Counted from the stretch's first letter, positions 10,346 through 20,371 are shown. The stretch is DNA of 28,479 bases from Chara braunii (GCA_003427395.1 BFEA01000072.1:1078135-1106613), one strand, 5' to 3'. Made by a program: numbers and translations. Notes: a model not told the origin generated them from the sequence alone.

Positions 10346-10635
10346 ACATTTAAGAACATTTTAGATCATTTGAGATACCGGGGCCACTACCCGGCTTCGG
10401 TTGAGATCAGTCTATGAATATCTAATGACCTATTAAGGAACTACTCATGCACGTTCTAGCATCGAACAGCCGCAGATCACTGAGTATAACTGCTTTAAAA
10501 CCGCCTAGGATGAGTTGCTAAGAGTCCCTAGAGTCCTAAGACATTCATAAGAACCACCTACAGATCAGATAGGTGAAACCTATTCAATCCACCTAGACCA
10601 CCACTAGCATGTTTTCAGCACGAACCGAAGCTCTT
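10346..10635. other. No gene seen
   Basis: A short direct repeat (CATTAAGAACATTTAAGAAC-like) starts the segment at 10337-10362. The rest shows no feature I can support. Confidence 0.45.
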
Positions 10636-10868
10636 CCAGGCCTCATGCTCCCGTCAAGTTAGGTTACAGAGTTGCACCACCTTGCTCCAGCACCGGCCAG
10701 CATTGCTCCAGTTACGACCCCCGATGACCACTGAGACTGCCCCCACACAAAGCCCACCAGAGCTCTCTACCAGGCCTCACGCCCCCACTAAGCTAGGTCA
10801 CAGAGTTGCGCCAGCTGCCTCCGGCTTCGGCCAGCGTTGCTCCAGCATCGGTCTTCGAGGGCCACCGA
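10636..10868. repeat. 134-bp-period tandem duplication
   Basis: CCAGGCCTCATGCTCCCGTC at 10636 recurs as CCAGGCCTCACGCCCCCACT at 10770, followed in both by AGGT(T/C)ACAGAGTTGC and GGCCAGC(A/G)TTGCTCCAG. The second copy ends at about 10868. Confidence 0.9.
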
Positions 10869-11292
10869 ATTTTCAACCACCCTTCGCAGGATCACAGATG
10901 AATTGTCAGATAGCACCTATTCCTACAACCTCCTTGAGTGGCAAACCAAATGAAAAGAAATAGTAAACTTGATCTACATGATAGACTTATTCAAGAAAGA
11001 TCGCCACTCCCTCCTCAGCCCTACACTGCCTCCGCCGAGGTGAGTCACCCACTCTCCCTCAGCCCCAATATAGGACCAACCCTTTACCCCCCTTTCCCCA
11101 GGAGCACGCAGTTCCCACCTATAGCATGCCCCCCCAACCCCTTGCGAATTTCTGCCCCAGAATGGGGCAACCCCCTACTCCGCCCCTACCTTCTTTGAGA
11201 CATTCACCCCCCGCCTTGTGATGCCCTTGCAAGATAGAGTTCCCCCCTCCCCCTTCCTAAAAATGATGATTATGAGGATGATGGTGACGACN
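10869..11292. other. No gene seen; C-rich spacer before the macrosatellite
   Basis: Pyrimidine/C-rich sequence with proline-rich chance frames. GAT-type triplets begin at about 11262 and lead into the satellite. Confidence 0.5.
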
Positions 11293-11387
11293 AACTCACC
11301 TGCTGATGTGAATGGCAAACAATGCCTTGAAGAGCAAACATCTAATGATGACAAACTGATGATGATGCTGATGATGATGGTAGTGAT

Positions 11388-11942
11388 NNNNNNNNNNNNN
11401 NNNNNNNNNNNNNNNNNNNNNNNNNNNNNNNNNNNNNNNNNNNNNNNNNNNNNNNNNNNNNNNNNNNNNNNNNNNNNNNNNNNNNNNNNNNNNNNNNNNN
11501 NNNNNNNNNNNNNNNNNNNNNNNNNNNNNNNNNNNNNNNNNNNNNNNNNNNNNNNNNNNNNNNNNNNNNNNNNNNNNNNNNNNNNNNNNNNNNNNNNNNN
11601 NNNNNNNNNNNNNNNNNNNNNNNNNNNNNNNNNNNNNNNNNNNNNNNNNNNNNNNNNNNNNNNNNNNNNNNNNNNNNNNNNNNNNNNNNNNNNNNNNNNN
11701 NNNNNNNNNNNNNNNNNNNNNNNNNNNNNNNNNNNNNNNNNNNNNNNNNNNNNNNNNNNNNNNNNNNNNNNNNNNNNNNNNNNNNNNNNNNNNNNNNNNN
11801 NNNNNNNNNNNNNNNNNNNNNNNNNNNNNNNNNNNNNNNNNNNNNNNNNNNNNNNNNNNNNNNNNNNNNNNNNNNNNNNNNNNNNNNNNNNNNNNNNNNN
11901 NNNNNNNNNNNNNNNNNNNNNNNNNNNNNNNNNNNNNNNNNN
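11388..11942. other. Assembly gap (555 N) inside the macrosatellite
   Basis: The run of Ns starts within the first unit and ends within the second, at matching satellite phases 638 bp apart (11305 versus 11943). The number of units hidden is unknown; the gap length may be an estimate. Isolated Ns also occur at 11292 and 12104. Confidence 0.98.
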
Positions 11943-12119
11943 GATGTGAATGGCAAACAATGCCTTGAAGAGCAAACATCTAATGATGACAAACTGATGA
12001 TGATGCTGATGATGATGGTAGTGATGAGAATGAGACCGAATGATGCTGCTGACCGTATGATTACAAAAAGATGATGATAATGATGATACTGATGATGTCG
12101 ATGNTGCTGCTGCTACTAC

Positions 12120-12151
<32 letters not shown>

Positions 12152-12220
12152 CATCGCGCCCTGTGATGACAACAAGATGATGATGGTGCTGATAACGAGC
12201 ACCTTTGATGATAACCTAAC

Positions 12221-12253
<33 letters not shown>

Positions 12254-12822
12254 ACACCGCGCCCTGTGATGACAACAAGATGATGATGGTGCTGATGACG
12301 AGCACCTTTGATGACAACCTAATGATGATGATGATAAAGATAAGCAGCGCCCTATGATGATAAACTTCGCCAACCGCGCTTTATGATGGTGAACTATTGA
12401 TGATGGTAGTACAACGATGAGTAACGAATAGCACCCCTGGAGTGAAGACCTACACCTTGATGATGATAACGAGCAGTACCCTAATGATGATGATGATGAT
12501 GACGAACCATTACCATGATGATGATGTTGAACTACACCCTGTTGATGAAGATGATGATTGTGATGACGAGCCGCACCCTGATAATGACGAATTGTGCCGG
12601 TACCTGCTTCTTTGTCTTTAATCGTTGAACCAGCTCAAGAATACATGAAACCGCCAACTCACCTGCTGATGTGAACGGCAAACAATGCCTTGAAGAGCAA
12701 ACATCTAATGATGACAAACTGATGATGATGCTGATGATGATGGTAGTGATGAGAATGAGACCGAATGATGTCGCTGACCCTATGATTACAAAAAGATAAT
12801 AATGGTGATACTGATGATGTCG

Positions 12823-12823
12823 A

Positions 12824-12864
<41 letters not shown>

Positions 12865-12866
12865 AT
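12823..12866. repeat. Adjacent (CTG)n and (GAT)n tracts
   Basis: A pure CTG run merges into a GAT run. The homologous positions in the other units (12107-12151, 13573-13607) have different numbers of both triplets, showing copy-to-copy instability. Confidence 0.85.
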
Positions 12867-14100
12867 GCATCGCGCCCTGTGATGACAACAAGATGATGAT
12901 GTTGCTGATAATGAGCACCTTTGATGATAACCTAGCGATGATGATGATGATGATGATGATGATGATACATAGTGCCCTGTGATGACAACAATATGATGAT
13001 GGTGCTGATGATGATGGTGCTGATGATGAGCACCTTTGATGATAACCTAATGATGATGATGATAATGACGATGATGATAAAGATAAGCAGCGCCCTATGA
13101 TGATGAACTTTGCCAACCACGCTCTATGATGGTGAACTATTGATGATGGTAGTACAACGATGAGTAACGAACAGCACCCCTGGAGTGAAGACCTACACCT
13201 TGATGATGATAACGAGCAGTACCCTAATGATGATGATGATGATGACGAACCATTACCATGATAATGATGTTGAACTACACCCTGTTGATGATGATGATGA
13301 TGGTGATGATGAGCGGCACCCTGATAATCACAAATTGTGTTGCTACCTACTTCCGTGTCTTTAACCGTTGAACCAACTCAAAAGAACACATGAAACCGCC
13401 AACTCACCTGCTGATGTGAATGGCAAACAATGCCTTGAAGAGCAAACATCTAATGATGACAAACTGATGATGATGCTGATGATGATGGTAGTGATGAGAA
13501 TGAGACCAAATGATGCTGCTGACCCTATGATTACAAAAAGATGATGATAATGATGATACTGATGATGTCAATGCTGCTGCTGTTGCTGCTGATGATGATG
13601 ATGATGATGCATCGCGCCCTGTGATGACAGTAAAATGATGATGGTGCTGATAACGAGCACCTTTGATGATAACCTAACGATGATGATGATGATGATGATG
13701 ATACACCGCGCCCTGTGATGACAACAAGATGATGATGGTGCTGATGACGAGCACCTTTGATGATAACCTAATGATGATGATAAAGATAAGCAGCGCCCTA
13801 TGATGATGAACTTCGCCAACCGCACTCTATGATGGTGAATTATTGATGATGGTAGTACAACGATGAATAACGAACAGCACCCCTAGAGTGAAGACCTACA
13901 CCTTGATGACGAGCAGTACCCTAATGATGATGATGATGATGACGAACCATTACCATGATGATGATGTTGAACTACACCCTGTTGATGATGATGATGATGG
14001 TGATGACGAGCCGCACCCGGATAATGACGAATTGTGCCGCTACCTGCTTCCGTGTCTTTAACCGTTGAACCAGCTCAAAAGAACACATAAAAACGCCAAC

Positions 14101-14739
14101 TCTTTTTTGACGCTCCAGCTTTTAACCTCCCACTCCGCATGAGAAGATGCTCCTTACTTTTTGCCTGCACTGCCCAACCGACCTCCACTAGATTCGTGCA
14201 GGAACATAGGAGCAGGGCCGCTACCATGCCCAAGATCTCATGAAGACTATCCTGATCACCTCGACAGCCTCCCCTTCCTCCTGCGTGTCAACCCGTGACA
14301 CCACATAAACGAAGCACAGAGCAAGAGACCTCTTCAATGCAGGTTATTAGGGTTGGAAGAACTTTCAGCCGAAGCATCAAACAAGACCAATGGAACCTCG
14401 CGCCATCACCCACATCACCTCCTTAATATTCCTCACCGGGAGCTATGCCGACAAGGCGCCACCAACTCACAAGCCGACTCATGTCGATAGCTGAGCGGCG
14501 TGGCGCTCCCGGTCGCGCCGCGCTAGTGTGCCACTCCGCTTGTCCTAGCCTAATCAAAAGACAAGGTGAAAAGAATGATAGAAAAGTTGTCCAAGTGGGT
14601 ATGAAGGGTCGATAGCAAAATGAAGAGGATTGAAAACGATTTCTCGTGATGCATGCCCGGATAAAGCGCCTCGCGTTACCTCCATAGGAGGTTGCTGCCC
14701 TAGCACGAGAGAGCCATTTCAATATGAGGGACATGACCA
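14101..14739. other. No gene supported
   Basis: A 105-codon minus frame (14423-14740) has no recognisable domain. The right edge abuts the gag-like remnant that begins near 14740. Confidence 0.45.
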
Positions 14740-15960
14740 ATGAGAACTATGGGTACTGCACAACACTTGGGTGCTTCGTTGTGGCTTTGCCAAAAACTAA
14801 GTCACGACATTTTAAATGTGTTACATGAGCCGATAGGGCAAGATCCTAAGTCATTGTGGGAAAAGGGTGAATCGAGCTCATGTGGGGGTATGAAACACAT
14901 CATAGCAACCCTGAACAATATAGATTTTGTCGTGGAGGAGGTGGATGAAGAAACATAGATTAGTTGGCAACATAGTACGTCGTGCAGACCAGTTTCATGC
15001 TGGAGGGATGCAAGAATAATAGGGTCAACGTGATCATCAGGAGGGTTGTGGAGAAAGTGGCGGCGAAAGAATCTGGTGAGGGCATCGCAACACCCCAAGA
15101 ACCGAAAATCGATAAGGGGGAAAGGTCTGTGGGAAACCTACTTCAAAAAAAAAAAAAAAAAAAAAAAAGGGAAGGAATGGCAAAGGCCACCAAAAAAACT
15201 ATATGTACGAAATCCCAATTTTATCTATATCTGAGATCAACAATACCTTGAGCAAGCTTCTAGTGATGATGGTGTTTCTTTCTCGTTATACCATATCGCA
15301 GGCAAGCTCGAGGCGGAGCCACGTAAAGTAAAACCTATAGAGGATAAAGAGGAGAAAAAAAACTCTTAATTATCTATGCCTTAGGAGAAATGTAGGTATG
15401 AAATCCCAATTTATAAGTGAAATATAAGGAGGAGAAGGAGGTTTTTTAGACCATATCACAAATTCTTTCTCCGCCTCCCTCCAACATAAAATTGGTCTGC
15501 GCAGCCTGCACAACCTCGTGGTGGTCACGTTGATCTTATCATTCTCGCCTCCCTTTGGCATAAAATTGGCTCGAGCAGCCTACAGATTAGAAGGGGAGGC
15601 CGAGTCACAAAAAGTTCAACCTATAGAAAAGGATGAGGAGGAAAAGGAGGTTTTTAAGCAAGTGGCGAACCTCCAAACTTTCAGGATCTCGGACACTCTG
15701 GAGGACTTAAAAAAGGTCTTCGCCAATATCCGATTGAGACTGACCGATAGGAAAGGTGAGACAGTAATTAGAGTGTTTCCATGAACTTAGCTTTCACTCC
15801 TTACATGTGGGAAAACTCCAAGTTCAGATCGGGGAGCACCATCTAGAGGTTTAGTTGATAGGGGTGCAAAAATCACCCTAATTAAGAAAAATATGGCTAA
15901 GGTATCAGAGTGTGCTATTAATGGAGGCACTATTGATCGACGCATTGTTATTTACTTTCC
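14740..15960 (+). pseudogene. Decayed LTR-retrotransposon gag/protease remnant
   Basis: Several plus-strand frames in changing phase (14740-14958, 14982-15251, 15518-15784) encode charged, gag-like sequence. One charged segment (LEAEPRKVKPIEDKEE near 15308; LEGEAESQKVQPIEKDEEEK near 15587) occurs twice, indicating an internal duplication. From about 15800 the sequence reads GKLQVQIGEHHLE. After a one-base shift near 15852 it continues LVDRGAKITLI, a retropepsin active-site motif in which the usual D-T/S-G is D-R-G. Frameshifts, stops, the changed active-site residue and an A24 tract (15145-15168) show it is inactive. No reverse transcriptase, integrase, LTR or primer-binding site was found. 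Ty3/gypsy origin is an inference. Confidence 0.6.
15145..15168. repeat. A24 homopolymer
   Basis: Uninterrupted A run within the gag-like remnant. No retroposon body is recognised immediately upstream, so expansion in place is as likely as an inserted tail. Confidence 0.9.
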
Positions 15961-16770
15961 TCCTTCTCATCATTCTACTTCCTGTCCAATTTCATTTTCC
16001 CCCCAACCAACTATCTCCTCGGTTCGCTCCCTCTCCTTTTTTCTTCGTCCGCTCACCCAATTACCCAAACTCTGCCTTTATTTCAGTGTCCTTTCTTCCT
16101 GATCGTATATTCCTGTTCCCCCTGCCATCCTGTGTCCTGACGATTTTTTCAATTTTGCCCTCGTATGTCCCCTTGTACCTAGGTTCTCCCCTCTTCTTCT
16201 GTCTCCAAGGCCGTTTTCCCACCTTGTATCAATAACTACCTTTCCTTTTCCTTACTTCACTTCCGCCCTCCTTTGTGTCACTTCTTGTATACGACCCTAA
16301 TCTAGTATTCTCTCCTTCCGATCATGCATCTTCGTTCTTCCACGTCCTCCTGTGTTTTGTCGATCTCCTCCATTCACCCTCACGTCACTTCTCGTGCACA
16401 GGTTCTCCCCTTGTTCTCATACTCAAAGGCTGTATTGCTCACCTTGTATTCGCATGTTCATTGTCTTACCTTCCTTCTTCTCACCACTCTACTCCTTTCG
16501 AGCTCCCCTTCCCCTTCTTGTTAGCTATTTGTTCGGTCCGCTCCCCTTTACTGGTTTGGTTGCCCAAACTTGACCCTTATTTTTGTGTCCTTCCTTCCCA
16601 TTGCCTATTCCTGTTGCCCCTGTTGTCCCGATCTGTTCCGTTTCTTGCTTTCATCTCTCCTTGTGGCCGGGTTCTCCACTCTTCCTATCTCTCAAAGATC
16701 GTTTGCTCACCTTGTATCAACTACTACCTTTCCTTTCCTTCGCCTCATATTCATCCTCCTCTATCTTTCA
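15950..16770. repeat. Pyrimidine-rich tandem repeat tract (three diverged units)
   Basis: The plus strand is over three-quarters C+T by eye. GGTTCTCC...TC...TCACCTTGTAT-type blocks recur at 16182, 16401 and 16670, with GGTTCGCTCCC / GGTCCGCTCCCC, CCCAAACT(C/T)TG and CCTATTCCTGTT-like landmarks in between. Units are ~220-270 bp and strongly diverged. Long open frames here (e.g. 16275-16838) follow from the scarcity of purines, and I do not call them genes. Confidence 0.75.
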
Positions 16771-16771
16771 G

Positions 16772-17044
16772 ATGCTGCTTGTTCTACACGGTGCGTTTAC
16801 TGCTCATGCTACTCCGTTCTCGATCCTCACGGGCATGATGTCTCCTCATCGGGTTCGCACCCAGATCGCCCTCGGAGCGCCACCTCCGGCGCCACGTGCG
16901 ACCACAGGTATGACGAATGTGGCGAGTTTCGTTTTTTCGGCTTGCTCATCCAGCTCGTTGCCTACAAGCACTACTCGGGTTATGGCGAGCGCCAACATGT
17001 TCGCACCGCAGACCTGCTGTAGTGACCAAGCGTTAGCAGCGTAA
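16772..17044 (+). CDS. Possible exon or gag-like open frame, unrecognised
   Basis: A 90-codon frame starts MLLVLHGAFTAHATP and ends CCSDQALAA-stop. It begins directly after TCCTCTATCTTTCAG, a textbook branch/pyrimidine/AG acceptor context, and composition switches there from pyrimidine-rich to balanced and GC-richer. The protein is rich in Ala, Thr, Ser and Pro (RTQIALGAPPPAPRATTG), as in linkers or the N-terminus of some gag proteins. CACAG-GTATGA near 16910 could be a donor site. No family recognised; the pyrimidine tract alone could mimic an acceptor. Confidence 0.3.
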   Translation: MLLVLHGAFTAHATPFSILTGMMSPHRVRTQIALGAPPPAPRATTGMTNVASFVFSACSSSSLPTSTTRVMASANMFAPQTCCSDQALAA

Positions 17045-17357
17045 CCGATTCAGACACCGACTCAAGGTTCCGCACTGTAGCATGGGTGTAGTCCGTATCA
17101 TTCGACCACTGTCCAAACCGAGTTAGCAAGTTTTTGTCTTCCCTTTCTTATAATACAAAAGTTTTAAAAAGTTTGAAAATCAAGGGCATTTTGTTTATCT
17201 GCACCGCCATGATACATGGACTCTTTCCCTGGTCCGTCATTTAGCCCGTGCAGAAAATCGCGCATAATAGAGCTTAGGGTGTTACATACCAGCTCCAAAG
17301 AATCTGACCTTTGCAGCGTCCAGACGAACCCCATCGGCCAAGGGTCCCCTGTACAGG
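17045..17357. other. No gene seen
   Basis: AT-rich spacer with a short palindrome-rich segment (CATGATACATGG near 17210). No supported feature. Confidence 0.45.
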
Positions 17358-17440
17358 CTTAGGTATAGTGGTAGGGAGGTAGTTCATATTTAAAAAGAAC
17401 TGCATGTGTAAGATTGAAGGTTTGAACCTTACCGCCCACC
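17358..17440 (+). other. Weak tRNA-like sequence (possible SINE head remnant)
   Basis: GGTATAGTGGTAGG resembles a pol III A box and GGTTTGAACCT, about 50 nt later, resembles a B box. Between them AGTTC...GAACT could form an anticodon-type stem. The acceptor stem does not pair convincingly, so a functional tRNA is unlikely. Confidence 0.25.
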
Positions 17441-17840
17441 ATGATGAGAGATAGGATAAAAGACATCTGGAACAATGAAAAAAAATAGTGGATTACCCCT
17501 TCACAGTTACAGACTCACCTTAGGTATTGTCATCATTCTGAGAAAACTTTATAAAATTTGATTGGTTGGATGTCTTTGGATTAGGTAAGGATTCTAAAAA
17601 AGGGACCTCAATTATTAGAAAGTGATTGGGTTGCTATAAAGATCATTCAAATATCTTAGGTAGTATTGTTGTAGTTTTGGAGAATGGGGATACCCTCCTC
17701 ACTACCTATGAAATGGATAGTAATCACATGGTTATAATCAACGACCATATAGTATAAGGAGGGTGACAAAAGATTAGGTATTCAGGATCAAAGTATTAAA
17801 ACGCCAATATAAATGGATAGCCTTTAAACCTAATACACCC

Positions 17841-18533
17841 ATAAGTCATCTGACCCTTGATCCTACTAATTGAAAGTGGTCTAATACAAGAAGGAAAGGA
17901 ATAACGTATTCTTGTGCTCTTCACACTTTGTCAGTGAAATCCACTTACAGGATGCTTCGCCCTAAGATTATTTTAAAAGACAAGGTAAAGGAAAGATGGA
18001 TGAAGCATCTTAATATTAATAAAGAATCATTAAGAAAGGTAAAATGGTTCAGTAAGATCAAAATTAAACATGCAAAAGTGGCTTCACTACAGTGGCAAAT
18101 AGAGCATAGGTGCCTATCTACAAATGACTGGCTTATAGACAGGTCGACATTAGAACAAAGGGGGGAAACGTTTTCCTAGGGTAAATTTTGTTGGTCTGTG
18201 TTTCCATCTAAGTTAATTCATGAGACAATTGAGCATGTTTTCCTACAGTGTCCTGGGGCCATTTGGCTCTGGAGGTGGTGGGACTGTATTTAGTATAATC
18301 TGGAAACAAAATCTAGTGGCCATGGGACATGAGAATCTTTCTTCTTGAAACCTAGTCCCCTGATTCTATTGACGAATTCTCACAAAAATTGTACAATATG
18401 GGTAGGGGAGCGGTATTATGAACCTATTATGTTAAGAAGATGTACGTATGAAATGAAGGGAGTTCGACTAGATGGACCAGAATTCAATGACACAGTTAAT
18501 CAACAAATACAAACTGACATCATTATAAAATGA
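17841..18533 (+). pseudogene. LINE ORF2 C-terminal fragment (RT tail and zf-RVT domain)
   Basis: About 230 codons with four in-frame stops and no frameshift, so decay by substitution is moderate. Seen: SVKSTY near 17931, WQIEHRCLS near 18094, EHVFLQC near 18231, and a tryptophan-rich end. In intact LINE proteins this region follows the reverse-transcriptase palm/thumb and is thought to bind RNA or DNA. The upstream endonuclease and catalytic residues are absent, so this copy cannot encode an active enzyme. Confidence 0.8.
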
Positions 18534-19086
18534 GAGTAGTGTAAGGAAAAAGTACAATTTATATCATCGCGAAAAGAAAGTCTTCAACACATTCAACGAT
18601 TCAACAAATGTTGGCTAGGAGGAACCATGGGGGAAAGATGGGGAAAGTTGAATGGGAAGAGGCAAGGAGAGGTGAAAAGAAGGAATTGAGTCCGGATTAT
18701 AGTCTTGTTTTTAATGACTAGACTATGGTCGACCCAGCAATTCCTTTACGACCAATATCGGATTTCCCAGACCCCTTTCCCCCCTCGGTACTTAGTATGG
18801 TCGCAAGGGCTTGGTTTGGGTATGAATGAATCTGAGACTAGTTGAATGACTTGAAAAAAGTGTATGAACCTGAATGGGTGGAAAATATTTTATTCCTATA
18901 TTTCGTGTTAATAAGGATTGGTAGATAAGAAGCGAGTAATGCTAGGCTGATGTTGGTCTGATTTGGCGCCCCAATAGGGTGAAGAGGCACATCTCTGCCC
19001 AACTCTATGGTTATTCATAGCATTCATGTACTCAAGGGACGCTGGACCTGGTTTTCAGTAGGTGCAACTCCCCATCAATAGATGGA

Positions 19087-19089
<3 letters not shown>

Positions 19090-19117
<28 letters not shown>
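19090..19117. repeat. A28 tail of the LINE
   Basis: Follows ATAGATGGAGTT directly. The tail joins the conserved core ~50 bp earlier than in the 4.1- and 4.7-kb copies, so cleavage/priming sites vary or this is a different subfamily. Confidence 0.9.
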
Positions 19118-19120
<3 letters not shown>

Positions 19121-19300
19121 GGTACAGGCTCGCTAGAGGTTGTGGCTCAGAACACATGTATGTTTGATAAGGGCCCCGCGAGCGCCCATTCCTCGCACTA
19201 GGCAGTTCAGGCTTCCTTGAGACCCATTGATGAATTAGTATGCAGACTTAATTCAGTCAAGATTGACCCAAAGTGGGATTAATTTTCTGTTGGAAAAAAA

Positions 19301-19317
19301 TAATAATAATAATAATT
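19301..19317. repeat. Short (TAA)n tract
   Basis: Five TAA triplets in an A-rich context. Confidence 0.8.
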
Positions 19318-19385
19318 AAAAAAATGATGAGAGGCCTAAATCCTCACGGAAAGGAAGGCTGAACAAGTTGTTTCCGGCGGAGAAT

Positions 19386-19652
19386 TAGGCCCTCGCCAAC
19401 TACTCTCGAAAGTGGTTGTTTTTGGGAGTGCAGTATCGCCACGGCAGCTCCTGAATTTGATATGTCAGATCAAGTTCCGTAGCTGTCAGAATTTCGCTTC
19501 CGAGAGCACTCCCGAAAACCATAGCCTGCAAAGCTGGACTTTCACGAGAGTTCCTTTGCGGAGTTTCATCCCAGTTTCCAGAGTGGAGCTCAAAGCAACA
19601 AACAGACTTTGGTCAGACTTGTTTCCATTTAACGTGACCGTGTGTGGCAAGT

Positions 19653-19653
<1 letters not shown>
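19386..19653 (+). repeat. Dispersed repeat B, copy 1
   Basis: Homologous over ~235 bp to 27807-28045 in the same orientation. Shared landmarks in order are GGGAGTGCAG(T/C)ATCGCCAC, ACCGAGAGCACTCCCGAA-like, GAGTTTCATCCCAG and GAGTGGAGCT. Starts GGCCCTCGCCAACTACTCTC, resembling copy 2 at 19777. Non-coding by appearance, possibly a decayed DNA transposon or MITE. Confidence 0.8.
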
Positions 19654-19696
<43 letters not shown>

Positions 19697-19918
19697 GAGA
19701 ACAAGGATAAGCTCAGGCAAGTCATCAAATAGCACCACACCACTAGCCCTACTTCGAACTGGAGGGGAACTAAGGGCCTCGCCACACCACTCTCGACTTT
19801 GGAAAATTTTCGAGAGTGCTCCCGGAAGTGAAAACCAGCTCGGAAGTGCGTTTCGCCACACTACACTTTCGACCCGGCCGCGCTCAAAGTTCAAAAAAAA
19901 AAAAAAAAAAAAAAAAAA
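19654..19918. repeat. Repeat B copy 2 bounded by T41 and A26
   Basis: T41 (19654-19694) and A26 (19893-19918) face each other across ~198 bp. The inner segment holds GGGCCTCGCCACACCACTCT (19777 on), a CTCTCGA...TCGAGAG inverted repeat, and TCGCCACACTACACTTTCGA with CCCGGCCGCGCTCAAAG (to 19889). The last block occurs as its reverse complement at 28055-28092. The two homopolymers could pair to form a large stem. Confidence 0.85.
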
Positions 19919-19923
19919 CATCT

Positions 19924-20260
19924 AGCGGCCAAACTCAGTTGGTAAGGCATGCAAGTGGCATTCAGGAGGTCATGGGTTCAATCCCCGTTGGCCTCATGTA
20001 CCTTCCTTGGCGCCCGCCACCTAGAGATAGACCACTGGATCCCCCGATCGGCATTGAGCAAAGTTTGTTGATGTTCATAGGGGAGGGGACCTGACGGGAG
20101 GTACAGGGATTGGTCCTGTTGGCATGGTCCCTGATGCTACCGGCTGTCCCGTAGCCGGTATCGCCCACCTGCAGGTCAAGAGCAGCCCCTGCATGTTCTT
20201 TCATGAACACGGTTCTGGCTGCTACGGGGTTCTCAGTATGCCTACAATTAGGAGTACTGG
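19924..20260 (+). mobile_element. tRNA-derived SINE, full-length-like
   Basis: Head 19924-19995 is tRNA-like: GGCCAA near the start pairs with TTGGCC at 19988-19993. The A box is AACTCAGTTGG (19932-19942) and the B box GGTTCAATCC (19975-19984), the spacing expected of an internal pol III promoter. The body contains a perfect stem TACCGGCT (20138-20145) / AGCCGGTA (20153-20160). The 3' part TTCTGGCTGCTACGGGGTTC matches the minus-strand copy at 28158-28362. The head follows directly on the A26 tract, so the SINE may have inserted into that tail. The native 3' tail is partly degraded (ATGCCTACAATTAGGAG). Confidence 0.88.
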
Positions 20261-20289
20261 TAGGTAGGTAGTGTGAGGTGAAATTAAGA

Positions 20290-20371
20290 AAAGAATGTAG
20301 CTTTTATAAAATAAAAATAAAAAAATTGAGAGAAGAATGTAGCTTTTATAAAATTAAAAAAAAAAAAAAAA
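20290..20371. repeat. 42-bp tandem duplication ending in A16
   Basis: AAGAATGTAGCTTTTATAAA occurs at 20291 and again at 20333, each followed by an A-rich tail. The second ends in A16 (20356-20371). Confidence 0.92.

Larger units (their letters stand above)
11293..14097. repeat. Macrosatellite, ~700-745-bp units rich in GAT and CTG triplets
   Basis: Units begin AACTCACCTGCTGATGTGAA at 11293, about 11931 (start hidden in the gap), 12656 and 13401, and the array ends at 14097 where AACTC is followed by unrelated sequence. Unit lengths are about 725, 745 and 697 bp. Each unit holds fixed landmarks in order: GCCTTGAAGAGCAAACATCT, a CTG/GAT triplet tract, CGCGCCCTGTGATGACAACA subrepeats (~100 bp, two per unit), GAGTGAAGACCTACACC and a GAACCAGCTCAA end. 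Length differences come mainly from triplet number. Minus-strand frames reading poly-His/Ile/Ser here are artefacts. Confidence 0.95.
17841..19117 (+). mobile_element. LINE 3' half: ORF2 C-terminus remnant, 3'UTR and poly(A)
   Basis: One plus frame runs from about 17841 to 18533, interrupted only by stops at 17871, 18177, 18291 and 18330, with no frameshift. It contains LHTLSVKSTYRML, the SVKSxY motif after the LINE reverse-transcriptase core. It then shows the zinc-binding C-terminal pattern: LQWQIEHRCLSTNDWL, followed by ETIEHVFLQCPGAIWLWRWW (H-x-F-x-x-C and W residues as in zf-RVT domains). A ~550-bp 3'UTR follows and ends CCCCATCAATAGATGGAGTT plus A28 (19090-19117). The catalytic core lies upstream and is lost or unrecognisable. 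The 3' end matches the fragments at 4082, 4746 and 10225 (all minus). Confidence 0.85.

Noticed and set aside
11296-13825. Long minus-strand frames rich in His, Ile and Ser
   Set aside because: They are translations of triplet repeats and of the N gap, with no non-repetitive protein sequence conserved between satellite units.
11293-14097. Many CTGATGA and RTGATGA strings suggesting hammerhead ribozyme cores or C/D-box snoRNAs
   Set aside because: They arise automatically where CTG and GAT triplet tracts meet. I found no GAAA core with flanking helices and no consistent D-box pairing.
15897-15912. AGGTATCAGAGTG resembling the plant retrotransposon Met-tRNA primer-binding site
   Set aside because: It lies within the protease-like coding remnant, lacks the leading TGG match, and no LTR end precedes it.
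16275-16838. 187-codon plus-strand open frame
   Set aside because: It lies in pyrimidine-rich repeat DNA in which stop codons are rare, residues are Ser/Leu/Pro/Phe-biased, and other frames are equally open.
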